A stretch of DNA of 64,000 nt from Enterococcus avium ATCC 14025 (GTDB taxonomy: Bacteria; Bacillota; Bacilli; Lactobacillales; Enterococcaceae): positions 570,217-634,216 of the forward strand of contig NZ_KE136357.1 in assembly GCF_000406965.1 (NCBI RefSeq), in the 5' to 3' direction. Shown piece by piece: positions 35,039-47,561 of this stretch; the stretch's first letter is position 1; the number at the start of each line of letters is the position of its first letter. The position numbers and the translations under genes were made by a program. The notes beneath the pieces are model-generated. The model was given only the letters and a program-made list of their open reading frames with translations, did no database searches and was not told the origin of the DNA.

Positions 35039-35883
35039 TTAATTCCCTCCCATCATCATAAAAACAATCTCATCAATATTCGCTTTTTCAACTGCTACCT
35101 CGGGATAATTTTCACGATAAAACTGGCGTTGCTTCGTCAAGCATTGATAACCAAAACTTGCGGGTAATATCTTAGTGATGTATTCCTTATCTAATGTAGA
35201 ATACTGTTCCTCTGTTACTTTTATAATCCCATACTCATCCATTAATACGTCGGTATCCTCATTTAAAATAATTTTTCCTTGATCAATAAAATACAAGGAA
35301 TCACAAAGCTGCTCCAAATCCTTAGAAATGTGTGAGCTGATTAAAATACTGCGAGATTCATCTTTCTCAAGGTATTCCTGCAAAAGTCTTAGAATTTCCC
35401 CACGTGCAACCACGTCCAATCCAGCAGTTGGCTCATCTAAAATCAAAAGCTCCGCATTATGACTAATCGCAATCAAAACACTTAGGCGCGCCTTCATCCC
35501 TGTGGAAAATTCTTTTAAAGGCTTATCTAATGGAAGTCGAAATTCTTCGCATTTTGAGACAAAATAGCTTTTCTCAAATTGTGGATAAAAACTTCGCAAG
35601 ACTGACACAATTTTTTTGATTGTAAACTGTTCATAAAACCCAACTTCTCCTAACGAAGCCCCGATTCTCTGTCGATCTTTATCTGTAATTTCATTGATTG
35701 ATTTTCCAAAAAGTTCAACGTCTCCGTTATCACGATTTATCAATCCTAGTGCAATTTTGAAAGCCGTACTCTTTCCTGACCATTACGACCAACAAGTCCA
35801 ACGATCTCACCTCTACCAAGAGCCAATGAACAATCCAACTCAAAGCTCTGGTATCGCTTTTTCACATTTTTTAGCTTAAGCAT
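35039..35883 (-). pseudogene. ABC transporter ATPase with a one-base deletion inside Walker A
   Basis: From ATG 35881-35883 the frame reads KLKNVKKRYQSFELD and then GLVGRNG, where Walker A begins, and then goes out of phase to a TAG. The next frame continues GKSTAFKIALGLINRDNGD. Restoring one base at about 35777-35779 (GGT-CA-GGA to GGT-GCA-GGA) rebuilds NGAGKST. Downstream the signature FSTGMKARL, Walker B LLILDEPTAGLD and the H-loop ISSH are intact. Both ends are otherwise healthy, so the lesion is recent or a sequencing error. The start overlaps the GntR stop (TAATG). Confidence 0.88.
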
Positions 35884-36257
35884 TATAACCCCTCCAGTAT
35901 TAATTCCAAAAGCTCCATCAATTCCTTATCGCTCATTCCAACTAATCGTGCTTTCCTGACCACGCCTTCAAATTCATCTTGAATTGCTTTGAGTTGTTCC
36001 TCCCGCTTTAAGGATGGATTTACTCCACAAACGAAGCTTCCTTTTCCGTGAACAGTAGCGATCATCCCCTCTTGATCCAGTGCATCGTAGGCCTTCTTGA
36101 CCGTTAACGCACTGATTTTCAATTCCTTAGCTAAAGCTCTCACAGAAGGTAATACATCATTTTCCTGCAGTTCTCCTTCAATGATTGCACGCTTAATTTG
36201 TTCAACCAGCTGCTCATAGATCGGCGTCATCGATGAGTGCTGAATAATAATTTTCAT
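35883..36257 (-). CDS. GntR-family regulator, YtrA subfamily
   Basis: 124 residues: a winged helix (PIYEQLVEQIKRAIIEGEL, then LPSVRALAKELKISALTVKKAY) and only a short C-terminal helix, as in YtrA regulators of ABC exporters. I take ATG 36255-36257 behind GAGGTGG; a TTG seven codons earlier overlaps that site. It is the first gene of the operon and probably represses it. A near-dyad TGTATA-ACAG-TATATA just upstream is a candidate operator. Confidence 0.87.
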   Translation of the reverse strand: MKIIIQHSSMTPIYEQLVEQIKRAIIEGELQENDVLPSVRALAKELKISALTVKKAYDALDQEGMIATVHGKGSFVCGVNPSLKREEQLKAIQDEFEGVVRKARLVGMSDKELMELLELILEGL

Positions 36258-36425
36258 GATCCTACCACCTCTTCGCAAACAGTGTATAACAGTATATATC
36301 AGTTGTCAATAATAGATTATTTATAGTAAAGGCTTAAAAATTCTGTCACAATAATAAATAAAGGGCTAAAACGTGTCACATCGATTGTTTTTATTTGTCT
36401 AATGAATAAAGGAGGCAAAAAAATA

Positions 36426-37280
36426 ATGAACATCGAACGAGAAACAGCGCTAATTCAGTCCGCCTTGAGCGGGGATAGCAATTCGTTAACGGAGCTTTTA
36501 AGCGAAGTAAAAGATAGTGTCTTCAATCTATCTTTACGAATGCTGGGAAACATCTTTGATGCGGAGGATGCCACGCAGGAGATATTATTAAAAATCGTTA
36601 TGAACCTCGGTTCCTTCAAACAGCAAAGTCGTTTCAGTACATGGGTGTATCGTATCGCTGTCAATCATTTAATTACAGTTCAGAGGAAACGATCTTTTCA
36701 GGAGCAGCTAACCTTTGAGCTAATGCAAAAAGATTTGGATCAGTCGCTGCCTACCAAGGAATCTGCTTTTTCTGATTTAGAGGAGGATGAATTAGCTGAG
36801 GAATTAAAGCTTTCCTGTACAAATATAATGCTCCAATGTCTTAAGCCAGAAGATCGTTGTATTTTTATTCTGGGCACAATGTTCAAAATGAATAGTCAGC
36901 TGGCTAGTGGACTTCTGCAAATCACACCAGAAACATACCGCAAGAAACTTTCGCGAGCTCGAAAAAGAATGGGAAAATTTTTAGAGAACTATTGTGAACA
37001 TGCGGGAGGTAAATGTGACTGTAAAAGACGTGTCCCCTTTGCCATCAAGCAACATCGGCTAAACCCGAACAGACTGGATTATTCATCATTAAAGAAATTT
37101 GATTTAGTCGAAATTCAGCAGCAAAAAGAAAATATGGAGTTTATGGACAACCAAACACTTCTCTTTGAAGCTTTATCTCATTACCAATCATCGTTTGATC
37201 CACCAAAATTCTTAAGCAAACTGCTAGAATCCAAACAACTGTTAGAATTAATCAAGGAGGATGCCACCTATGACCTATGA
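36426..37280 (+). CDS. ECF-type RNA polymerase sigma factor with a long C-terminal extension
   Basis: 284 residues. Region 2 (about residues 20-90) has LSLRMLGNIFDAEDATQEIL and FSTWVYRIAVNHL; region 4 (about residues 125-180) has LKPEDRCIFILG and ITPETYRKKLSRARKRM. About 100 extra residues follow, starting with a Cys/His cluster CEHAGGKCDCKRR that could bind zinc or sense redox, then a helical tail. No anti-sigma gene is adjacent. I choose the ATG at 36426 after AAAGGAGG. It overlaps the DUF2461 gene by 11 bases, so the two are coupled. Confidence 0.82.
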   Translation: MNIERETALIQSALSGDSNSLTELLSEVKDSVFNLSLRMLGNIFDAEDATQEILLKIVMNLGSFKQQSRFSTWVYRIAVNHLITVQRKRSFQEQLTFELMQKDLDQSLPTKESAFSDLEEDELAEELKLSCTNIMLQCLKPEDRCIFILGTMFKMNSQLASGLLQITPETYRKKLSRARKRMGKFLENYCEHAGGKCDCKRRVPFAIKQHRLNPNRLDYSSLKKFDLVEIQQQKENMEFMDNQTLLFEALSHYQSSFDPPKFLSKLLESKQLLELIKEDATYDL

Positions 37281-37962
37281 AAAAATTTTCAACTATTTGT
37301 CAGCATTAGAGAAAAACAATCAGCAAGAATGGTTTCAGCAAACTAAAGATCAACGCAAAACAGCTGTGACAGAGTTCTATCAATTAGTGGATGAACTCTC
37401 TCTTGCACTTCATGAAAAAGACTCTGAAATCCAATTCATTCCAGCAAAAAAATTAAGTTTCAAGCTCAATCGAGATACACGCTTCAGCCATGATAAAACA
37501 CCCTATAATCCAGTGTTTCGTGCTCATATTGGACCAAAGGGAAAATTACCGATCCCAGTAGGCTATTATATTTTTCTAAAACCCAACAATCAATCCTTCT
37601 TAGGCGGCGGTCTTTTCGCCGATATGTTTTCCGAAGCAACTGAAATGATTCGACAAGCAATCATCGAACACGAAGCAGAATTTCTAACAATCATTCAGAA
37701 CCCTGTGTTTACTGAACACTTTACCGTACTAGGCAAGCAATTAAAACGAATGCCGCGTGGCTACGAAAATTACATCGATTCACCGATCGCCGATTATCTA
37801 AAGTATAAGAGCATGTACTTGGAATATCCTTTGACGGATCAAGAAATACTTGATTCCGATGATTTTGTTTCAGAAACTGTAGAAACATTCTTATTGATGA
37901 AGGAGTTCAACCAGTTTTTGAATAACGCGTTAGTAGATTTTGCTTTCCCTAAGCGAAGATAA
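37270..37962 (+). CDS. DUF2461-family protein
   Basis: About 230 residues matching the DUF2461 (TIGR02453) pattern: ALEKNNQQEWFQQTKDQRK near the start, then LNRDTRFSHDKTPYNPVFRA and YYIFLKPNNQSFLGGGLF. The function of the family is unknown. ATG 37270 is nine bases after AAGGAGG; an ATG three codons earlier touches that site. It is translationally coupled to the sigma-factor gene. Confidence 0.87.
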   Translation: MTYEKIFNYLSALEKNNQQEWFQQTKDQRKTAVTEFYQLVDELSLALHEKDSEIQFIPAKKLSFKLNRDTRFSHDKTPYNPVFRAHIGPKGKLPIPVGYYIFLKPNNQSFLGGGLFADMFSEATEMIRQAIIEHEAEFLTIIQNPVFTEHFTVLGKQLKRMPRGYENYIDSPIADYLKYKSMYLEYPLTDQEILDSDDFVSETVETFLLMKEFNQFLNNALVDFAFPKRR

Positions 37963-37965
37963 AAA

Positions 37966-38006
37966 AACAGCAAATTATCAAAATAAGATGATTTGCTGTT
38001 TTTTAT
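37966..38006 (+). terminator. Bidirectional terminator between DUF2461 and the MFS pseudogene
   Basis: AACAGCAAAT and ATTTGCTGTT form a 10-bp stem with short inner pairs; TTTTTAT follows on the plus strand and seven T on the minus strand. Confidence 0.82.
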
Positions 38007-38023
38007 CTTCTATAGTGTGCTCT

Positions 38024-39239
38024 CTATTTTTGTCCTTCTAGCTCTTCTACTGGCTGTTTACTACTCTCCTTTGTCTGAATAACCAGTGAAACTCCCCCTG
38101 CTAAAACAAAGACTAATGAAATAAAAGTAAAGGCTCCGCCATATGATCCGCTGGTATTCACTAACCAACCGATAATCATTGGCGCAAAAAAGCCGCCAGA
38201 AACACCGATTGCATTGATGATTGAATACTTAGTCGAAACTTCTCGTTCAGCAAACAGCTTCACTGGTAAACTCATCAAAGTCGCAAAACTAATACTCGCA
38301 GCAGCTACTGCCACCGACAACAAAAGCATACTTACCACTAATGAGGAGCTACTTGATAATAAAAAGGCGACCACTCCGCCCAATGCCGAAGCAACGAAAA
38401 TTACTTGTTTTTCACGATCCTTAAAATAACGAACGATCATCGAACCTGCGAACATTGCACTGAGCATCATGACCAACCCAATCAACGCGCTCATCATCGC
38501 CATTTTATTCATCGTCAAACTGAATTCATCTACCAAATAGGAAGCAATCCAGCCTGTCATCCCATAAACCGCAGCATTAATGAAGAACGCAGCCAAAACC
38601 ATGATCCAAACATTCCGATCCTTGATCATTTCAAAAAAAGAAATATTGGATTGACCAGCAGAAACGATAGGCTGTCCGCTGTTTTTCGGAATTCCTCGAA
38701 GCATCAGAAATCCAATCAAAAGCACAATCGTGCCATAAACAAAATAGGTCGTTTTCCAACCAATCATAGTTAGCAATGGTGCAACTAGCAACGCCTACAA
38801 TTCCAGCAAAACCGGATGAGGCAATCATTGAGGATTGTATTGAACCTCGTTTTGCCGGTTCAACTTCCTTTGTAACAAACGCGCTGACTGCCGAAGGATA
38901 GCCGGCATGAGCAAATGAACCCGCCGCAAAACGAATCAGGATCAAATAGATGAACGAAAAGCCGAATCCTAAACAAATCATCAATACACCCATTAGTAAA
39001 ATCGCAAAAGTCATGATTTTACGACTGCCTAGACGATTGCCTAAAAAGCCGAAGGGAATTTGAAACAGGGTATATCCTAAGAAAAAAGCACTTAAAATCA
39101 AGCCTTTTTGTCCTGCATCAATTCCTAAATCCTGTGCGATTGGAATGACTGATAAGCTGATGATGTTCTTGTCCAAATACACACAGGTATATCCGAGAAA
39201 TATCAGGATCAATGATCGATTAATCTTGTTTTTTCCCAT
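38024..39239 (-). pseudogene. MFS transporter gene broken by a frameshift
   Basis: The N-terminal frame (from ATG 39237-39239) has GYTCVYLDKNIISLSVIP and FQIPFGFLGNRLGSRK, typical of anion/organic-acid MFS symporters, then goes out of frame after SGFAGIVGV at about 38790. The second frame continues LVAPLLTMIGWKTTYFVYG and runs to the normal C terminus with six more membrane segments. The shift equals one extra base or two missing bases near GGCGTTGCTAG. Reconstructed length is about 404 residues, full size. It follows the M20 amidohydrolase gene by three bases, so the pair probably imported and hydrolysed an N-acyl amino acid. Confidence 0.85.
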
Positions 39240-39242
39240 AAG

Positions 39243-40418
39243 CTAGACACTTTCTAAATAGGCTAATGCGGCTTCAACATAGACATTTGCACCAAATTCC
39301 AAAATGGATTCATCCAAAACAATCTTCGGGTTGTGCAGCATTAATTCAGTATCGGCAGCCGTAATAAACATCGTCGTTGTTGGAATTCGATGACTAATTT
39401 CACCAAAATCTTCACTTCCCATCATTGGAACTGCCAATGGCGCTTCTTGAAGAACATTCGAAGGAAAAACTTTCTCTAGTCCCTCTTTGACCACTCTTGT
39501 CACTGTTTGATCAATTTCATTACTACAACAGCCATTAGTAAAATCAATGGTCACCTTCGCACCAAAGGCTTGACCGATAGATGTGGAAATTTCGATCATT
39601 CGTTTCTTAATTTGTTGGCGAACCTCTTCTTTCAAGCTGCGCATCGTGCCTTTCATATATGCGGAACTTGGAATTACATTCGATGAACCAGGTGTTCCAC
39701 CGACAAACTCGCCGATTGTCAAAACAAAGCGCTCAGCTGAACTGATTTCACGTGCAGACAGGGTCTGTAATGCCTCATAAATTTTAGTCGCGACATTAAT
39801 CGGATCGATTGAAACTTCTGGCATCGAACCATGACTGCCAACACCCTCAATCTTGATTTCGAACCAATCGGCGCTAGCCATAAACGTACCAGCAGGTGCG
39901 ACAAATACATTTTTTAATGGTAAATTCTTGAAAGGAAAGACGTGGATCATCGCTCCTGCATCGACCTTAGGATTCTCCAGTATCCCCGCATCTAAGCAAT
40001 CCTTTGCCCCCTGCAAGATCTCTTCGCCTGGTTGGAATAGAAGCTTCACTACTCCCGTCAGTTCTTTTTCATGTTCTTTCAAAAGCTTCGCTGCCCCTAA
40101 TAGCATGGTCGTATGCATGTCATGGCCACAGGCGTGCATTGCGCCATTTTCAGAACGAAATTCCAAGTCGGTATCCTCTACAAGCGGAAGCGCATCCATA
40201 TCGCCACGCAATAAAAAGACTCTCTCGCCTTGACCAATCGTACAGGTAACCCCCATCTTACCGCAGCTTTGAGGCTCGTAGCCATATTCTACCAATTTCT
40301 GCCAAACAAAATCTTTTGTGGCTGGCAGTTCCATTCCCACTTCTGGATTTCGATGAAGGTGTCTGCGAATATCTACTAATTCTGTTTGCAACGTTGTTTT
40401 CTTAATCATTTCTATCAT
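39243..40418 (-). CDS. M20-family amidohydrolase (N-acyl amino acid / hippurate hydrolase type)
   Basis: 391 residues with the metal-binding segments RGDMDALP, HACGHDMHTTMLLGAA and FQPGEE, and MMGSEDFGEIS near the end, all typical of the HipO/IAA-amino acid hydrolase group. It cleaves N-acylated amino acids in the cytoplasm using two metal ions. ATG 40416-40418 follows AAAGGGGG; an upstream open stretch of 11 codons has no site. The only partner is the broken MFS gene downstream. Confidence 0.88.
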   Translation of the reverse strand: MIEMIKKTTLQTELVDIRRHLHRNPEVGMELPATKDFVWQKLVEYGYEPQSCGKMGVTCTIGQGERVFLLRGDMDALPLVEDTDLEFRSENGAMHACGHDMHTTMLLGAAKLLKEHEKELTGVVKLLFQPGEEILQGAKDCLDAGILENPKVDAGAMIHVFPFKNLPLKNVFVAPAGTFMASADWFEIKIEGVGSHGSMPEVSIDPINVATKIYEALQTLSAREISSAERFVLTIGEFVGGTPGSSNVIPSSAYMKGTMRSLKEEVRQQIKKRMIEISTSIGQAFGAKVTIDFTNGCCSNEIDQTVTRVVKEGLEKVFPSNVLQEAPLAVPMMGSEDFGEISHRIPTTTMFITAADTELMLHNPKIVLDESILEFGANVYVEAALAYLESV

Positions 40419-40520
40419 GATTCCCCCTTTAAAAAAATGATAGCACAACAAAGGGAGAAGTAATTTTTTTCTTTTTTATATTCAATAAAAAAATTGTTTT
40501 TTCAGTTTCAATGATGTTTA

Positions 40521-40556
40521 AAATAAAAAGAGGCGTCAACTTTTGATTGACTCCTC
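40521..40556 (-). terminator. Terminator of the dha genes
   Basis: On the minus strand GAGG-A-GTCAA and TTGAC-G-CCTC pair with one mismatch, then TTTTTATTTT. It lies 10 bases after dhaM. Confidence 0.8.
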
Positions 40557-40566
40557 AATAATTCAT

Positions 40567-40935
40567 TTATTTCACTTTTAATGTAGCTAATTGTTGTTCG
40601 ATGTCCTCTTCGCCGACATCTGCCGCTAATAATGCGCAAGCAGTATAGGCACTTTCAACCATGGCTGTATCAAACAATGTCACCTTTTTATCTGTCATTT
40701 CAATAGCCATTTCTAGATTCATTTTGGCACTGCCTAAATCATAAAAAGCCAGCAATTCATCGGCTGTGTTTTCTTCGATTGCTTGTGAGATTCGCTCCAT
40801 TGATGTACCTATACCGCCGTCTTCCAATCCGCCAGCAGTTGTGATGGGGACATCTTTGGCAACTTCGCCGATCAAACGTTTCAAACCTTCAGGGATTTCT
40901 TTCGTATGAGAAACTAATACCACACCTCTACTCAC
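40567..40935 (-). CDS. dhaM: DhaM, PTS-dependent dihydroxyacetone kinase phosphoryl donor subunit
   Basis: About 122 residues, the EIIA-man-like single-domain DhaM of Gram-positives. It begins SRGVVLVSHTKEIPEG with the phosphohistidine, and has TTAGGLEDGGIGTS and FYDLGSAKMNLEMA. It takes phosphate from HPr and gives it to DhaL-bound ADP. I choose GTG at 40933-40935, which gives the usual start and overlaps the dhaL stop by eight bases; upstream codons are inside dhaL. Confidence 0.9.
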   Translation of the reverse strand: MSRGVVLVSHTKEIPEGLKRLIGEVAKDVPITTAGGLEDGGIGTSMERISQAIEENTADELLAFYDLGSAKMNLEMAIEMTDKKVTLFDTAMVESAYTACALLAADVGEEDIEQQLATLKVK

Positions 40936-41506
40936 TGAAAACACCTGCCTCAATCATTGACTCAAAGAAATAAGCGGATGACATTGCACCCGGATCAATA
41001 TGACCAATCGAACGTTCCCCGACATATGAGGCACGCCCTTTAGTTGCCTTGATATTTTTTGTTTGTTCAACGAGGATTTCCAGCGTAGCCGTGTTTAATG
41101 TACCGTTATTTAAATTATCTACGGCCGGTCCCCACAGATCTAGCATTGTTTTTTCGCCGACAGTGGAATTCCCGCGTTTCATAATTCCAGCAATCGCTGC
41201 TCTCAGTAAAATTTCTGGTTCATTTGACTCTTTGCTGGCCTTCATCATTTCCATCATAGCTGTGCCATAGAGAGGGCCTGAAGCTCCACCGACTTTGCTG
41301 ATCATCGCCATCGCGGCCGCTTTAAAAATATCCGGCAAATCGCCAGACAAGTCTGCAGCCATCACCGCATCCATGCCTCGAGCCATATTGTTTCCATGGT
41401 CACCATCACCGATTGGTGTATCCAGCTCACTCAAATAGTCTTTCTTGATTTGAATTTTTTCATTGAATAATTCTAGTGTTTTTCGCAAATTTTCTGGTGT
41501 AAACAT
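40928..41506 (-). CDS. dhaL: DhaL, nucleotide-binding subunit of dihydroxyacetone kinase
   Basis: 192 residues with the ADP/Mg site SELDTPIGDGDHGNNMARG (about residues 25-43) and KVGGASGPLYGT, then GRASYVGERSIGHIDPGA. DhaL keeps ADP bound as a cofactor that is phosphorylated by DhaM and then phosphorylates dihydroxyacetone on DhaK. Start ATG is behind AAGGAGG. The gene overlaps dhaM. Confidence 0.93.
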   Translation of the reverse strand: MFTPENLRKTLELFNEKIQIKKDYLSELDTPIGDGDHGNNMARGMDAVMAADLSGDLPDIFKAAAMAMISKVGGASGPLYGTAMMEMMKASKESNEPEILLRAAIAGIMKRGNSTVGEKTMLDLWGPAVDNLNNGTLNTATLEILVEQTKNIKATKGRASYVGERSIGHIDPGAMSSAYFFESMIEAGVFSE

Positions 41507-41693
41507 AATGGGCCTCCTTATTCGTACAAACCTACTAATTTCCTTTAGAAAAATTAGCAGTATTTCTATGCCAACTACCTTTTGATAAGTTTTCTCATCC
41601 TTTTAGCAGAACTGGCAGATTTGAATACTCTTTTGTTCAGCTTATGATCATTATAAATCAACCAGCTCAATTATTTAAATATAACCTCTTAAA

Positions 41694-42677
41694 TTACCAC
41701 GCAATTGTATGAACTGGTTCGTTCAAAAAGCGTAACCGTTCGTCATCTAATTTGATCAGGGTGATCGATGCGCCAGCCATTTCAAGGGAAGTCATATAAT
41801 TTCCTACTTTACTGAAGGTAAGTTCGATTCCTTCCTCAGCAAGGATCGCTTTTGCATCGTTAAACAAAATAAACAGCTCCATCAATGGAGTAGCGCCCAT
41901 TCCGTTGACGAATAAGCCATATTTATCGCCGGATTTCCAATTGAATTCTCCCTTGATCTTTCCGATAATTTCTTCAGCAATTTCTTTTGATCCTTTGATT
42001 TTTTCACGGCGATAACCTGGTTCGCCATGAATTCCCACACCGAATTCCATTTCATCTTCAGCCAATACAAACCCAGGCTTGCCGACTTCTGGAACCGTTG
42101 CACCCGATAAGGCGATCCCAACAGTTTTAATATCTTTGACTAACTCTTTTCCGTAACTGGCCAATTCAGCAACAGATTTTCCTTCACGGGCCATACCACC
42201 GATAATTTTATGCACTAAGACTGTTCCTGCGACACCACGACGTCCTTGTGTGTAGGTACTATCTTCCACAGCAATATCATCATCTACTAAAACAGAATCA
42301 ACTTCGATGCCATCCATTTCAGCCAAATCTTTTGCCATATCAAAATTCATCACATCGCCTGAATAGTTTTTGACGATCATTAGTGTACCTTTACCTTTAT
42401 CGGTTGCCTTAATTGCTTCATGAATTTGATCTGGCGTCGGTGAAGTGAAGACCTGCCCACAAACCGCCGCACTTAACATACCATCTCCGACAAAACCTGC
42501 ATGTGAAGGCTCATGACCGCTTCCTCCACCGCTGACTAGCGCCACTTGATCGTAATCGTCACTTCTTGCCACAACGAGTGTTTCGGGAACTTGCTTTACA
42601 TAATCAGGATAAGCACCCACTAATCCGCTTACCATTTCTTCCACGACATTCTTTGGATCATTGATAATTTTTTTCAC
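41694..42677 (-). CDS. dhaK: DhaK, dihydroxyacetone-binding subunit
   Basis: 327 residues with SGGGSGHEPSHAGFVGDGML, the GDVMNFDMA segment, and the substrate-binding histidine in GVGIHGEPGYRR. It holds dihydroxyacetone covalently on His for phosphorylation to DHAP. The likely start is GTG at 42675-42677 behind AAGGAGG; the frame is open upstream but that part overlaps the acetyltransferase end. A gap of 187 bases without a gene separates it from dhaL; no terminator is visible there. Confidence 0.92.
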   Translation of the reverse strand: MKKIINDPKNVVEEMVSGLVGAYPDYVKQVPETLVVARSDDYDQVALVSGGGSGHEPSHAGFVGDGMLSAAVCGQVFTSPTPDQIHEAIKATDKGKGTLMIVKNYSGDVMNFDMAKDLAEMDGIEVDSVLVDDDIAVEDSTYTQGRRGVAGTVLVHKIIGGMAREGKSVAELASYGKELVKDIKTVGIALSGATVPEVGKPGFVLAEDEMEFGVGIHGEPGYRREKIKGSKEIAEEIIGKIKGEFNWKSGDKYGLFVNGMGATPLMELFILFNDAKAILAEEGIELTFSKVGNYMTSLEMAGASITLIKLDDERLRFLNEPVHTIAW

Positions 42678-42717
42678 TTGCTCTTCCTCCTTGTAAATAA
42701 CTTTATCCTTTATAATC

Positions 42718-43245
42718 TTATGACTGATCTTCTTTAAGTAGCCCATAAATAAGTGTATCCTGCCAAAGTGGCGTGCCGTCTTGCTGCTTACTGAAATAAA
42801 TATTTTTTCTCAGATGTCCCTCTTTAGTGAATGACAACTTCTCTAATAATCTCCATGACGCCTGATTTTCAGGATGACACTCTGCAAAAATCCGATGTGC
42901 TCCTTGTGCGAAAACTTGATCAATCATTGTGTAAGCTGCTTCATACGCATAGCCTTGATGTTGATAATCATAATGAAAAACAAAGCCTAATTCCCAGCTG
43001 TCTTCCACTACCTCCTCAAGATAAATGTTTCCAATCACTTTATCTTCAAGACAAACCGCCCAAAACTCGTTCGATTCGCTATGGCTTTTTGCTATCTCCT
43101 TACTCTGCTGCTGATTAATCGGCCCGTAAGGCTCATATTTCACCACGCGTTCATCCGAGAGATAGCCCCACAAATCTGGCCAATCACTAGGCATAAATTT
43201 CCTAATTACTAATCGTTTGGTTTTTATATTTTTCGTCTTTTCCAT
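42718..43245 (-). CDS. GNAT-family acetyltransferase (RimJ/RimL type)
   Basis: 175 residues starting TKRLVIRKFMPSDWPDLWGY, with LGFVFHYDYQHQGYAYEA (acetyl-CoA loop Q-G-Y-A-Y) and ECHPENQASWRLLEKLSF, as in RimJ/RimL/PuuZ-like acetyltransferases. The substrate is unknown; family members modify ribosomal proteins or small amines. It lies between glpF and dhaK in the same direction, and its relation to glycerol metabolism is probably accidental. Start ATG has AGGACAAG upstream. Confidence 0.82.
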   Translation of the reverse strand: MEKTKNIKTKRLVIRKFMPSDWPDLWGYLSDERVVKYEPYGPINQQQSKEIAKSHSESNEFWAVCLEDKVIGNIYLEEVVEDSWELGFVFHYDYQHQGYAYEAAYTMIDQVFAQGAHRIFAECHPENQASWRLLEKLSFTKEGHLRKNIYFSKQQDGTPLWQDTLIYGLLKEDQS

Positions 43246-43276
43246 ACTATACTTGTCCTAAATTTAAAGCATACTA

Positions 43277-43300
43277 GGGTAATAGAAAATTCTATTACCC
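43277..43300. other. Hairpin between glpF and the acetyltransferase gene
   Basis: GGGTAATAG and CTATTACCC form a perfect 9-bp stem with a 6-base loop, eight bases after the glpF stop. There is no T-run on either strand, so it may protect or mark the 3' end of the glp message rather than terminate it. Confidence 0.55.
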
Positions 43301-43308
43301 CATAAAAT

Positions 43309-44031
43309 CTACATTGGTAAAATCATAAATAGCAATGCAGCTAAAATTCCACCGATGATTGGTCCAGCGATAGGAACCAAGGCATAGCCCCAATCGGAGC
43401 CTCCCTTATTTGGAATCGGCAGAAACGCATGAGCGATTCGCGGACCAAGATCTCGCGCTGGATTGATCGCATAACCTGTTGTCCCTCCAAGCGAAAGCCC
43501 AATGACTAAGATCAGAATACCAACCGCGATTGGATTTAATCCATCACCAAATTTGCTCATTCCAAAAGCTAATAAAGCAAATACCAACATGAAGGTCCCG
43601 ATGATCTCACTGATCAAGTTGGCGCCTAAGCTGCGAATCGCGGGTCCTGTTGCGAATACCCCTAAAATTGTGGCTTGATCCTTCGTTTCCTTCCAATGCG
43701 GATAGTAGTGAATGTATACTAAAACCGCACCAATAATAGCACCGATCATTTGTCCTAAAATATATGGGACAACCATATCCCAGCCGATTTTCCCAGCAAT
43801 GGCCATTCCAATTGTGACAGCAGGATTCAAATGGGCAAATGACATATAACCTGCAGCATAAGCACCGATAGTAACAGCGGCGCCCCAGCCTAAGGTAATC
43901 GCAATCCAGCCGGCTCCTTCTGCTTTTGTTTTTCGTAAACTAACACCGGCTACAACACCATCTCCCAATAATACTAAGACCATCGTTCCAATAATTTCTC
44001 CAATTACCTGCGTTGACATACTCGTGTCCAT
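43309..44031 (-). CDS. glpF: Glycerol facilitator / aquaglyceroporin
   Basis: 240 residues with six membrane segments and two half-helix motifs, HLNPAVTIG (about residue 68) and INPARDLGPR (about residue 194). The Asp after NPAR marks the glycerol-conducting subgroup rather than water channels. It lets glycerol and possibly dihydroxyacetone diffuse in. It follows glpK by 96 bases, a stretch holding a large hairpin. GGGGATGAG lies upstream of the ATG. Confidence 0.93.
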   Translation of the reverse strand: MDTSMSTQVIGEIIGTMVLVLLGDGVVAGVSLRKTKAEGAGWIAITLGWGAAVTIGAYAAGYMSFAHLNPAVTIGMAIAGKIGWDMVVPYILGQMIGAIIGAVLVYIHYYPHWKETKDQATILGVFATGPAIRSLGANLISEIIGTFMLVFALLAFGMSKFGDGLNPIAVGILILVIGLSLGGTTGYAINPARDLGPRIAHAFLPIPNKGGSDWGYALVPIAGPIIGGILAALLFMILPM

Positions 44032-44062
44032 AAACTCATCCCCTTTAAATTTTTGTTGCTAT

Positions 44063-44119
44063 ATCAGCTGTACCGTAAATTTTTTCTCTCATAAAAATTT
44101 AGTTGCCAGTACAGCTGAT
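44063..44119. other. Large stem-loop between glpK and glpF
   Basis: ATCAGCTGTAC (44063-44073) and GTACAGCTGAT (44109-44119) are perfect 11-bp inverted repeats. A second inner helix TAAATTTTT/AAAAATTTA is possible. No T-run follows, so it may be an mRNA processing or stability element that sets glpF output. Confidence 0.7.
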
Positions 44120-44127
44120 GTATTCAC

Positions 44128-47467
<3,340 letters not shown>

Positions 47468-47533
47468 ACTTTACACCTCACTCTTATTCATGCAATATTT
47501 TTCTTAAAAATGGCGATTTATCATTACAGAATC

Positions 47534-47561
47534 AGTTTATCACAACGAAAAACGCTTTCAA
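47534..47561 (-). promoter_or_regulatory. glpO promoter with an overlapping cre-like site
   Basis: On the minus strand TTGAAA (47556-47561) is 16 bases from TAAACT (47534-47539), with TG just before the -10. TGAAAGCGTTTTTC (47547-47560) over the -35 resembles a CcpA cre site, with two deviations at one end. Catabolite repression of glycerol use would fit; it is inferred. Confidence 0.5.
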
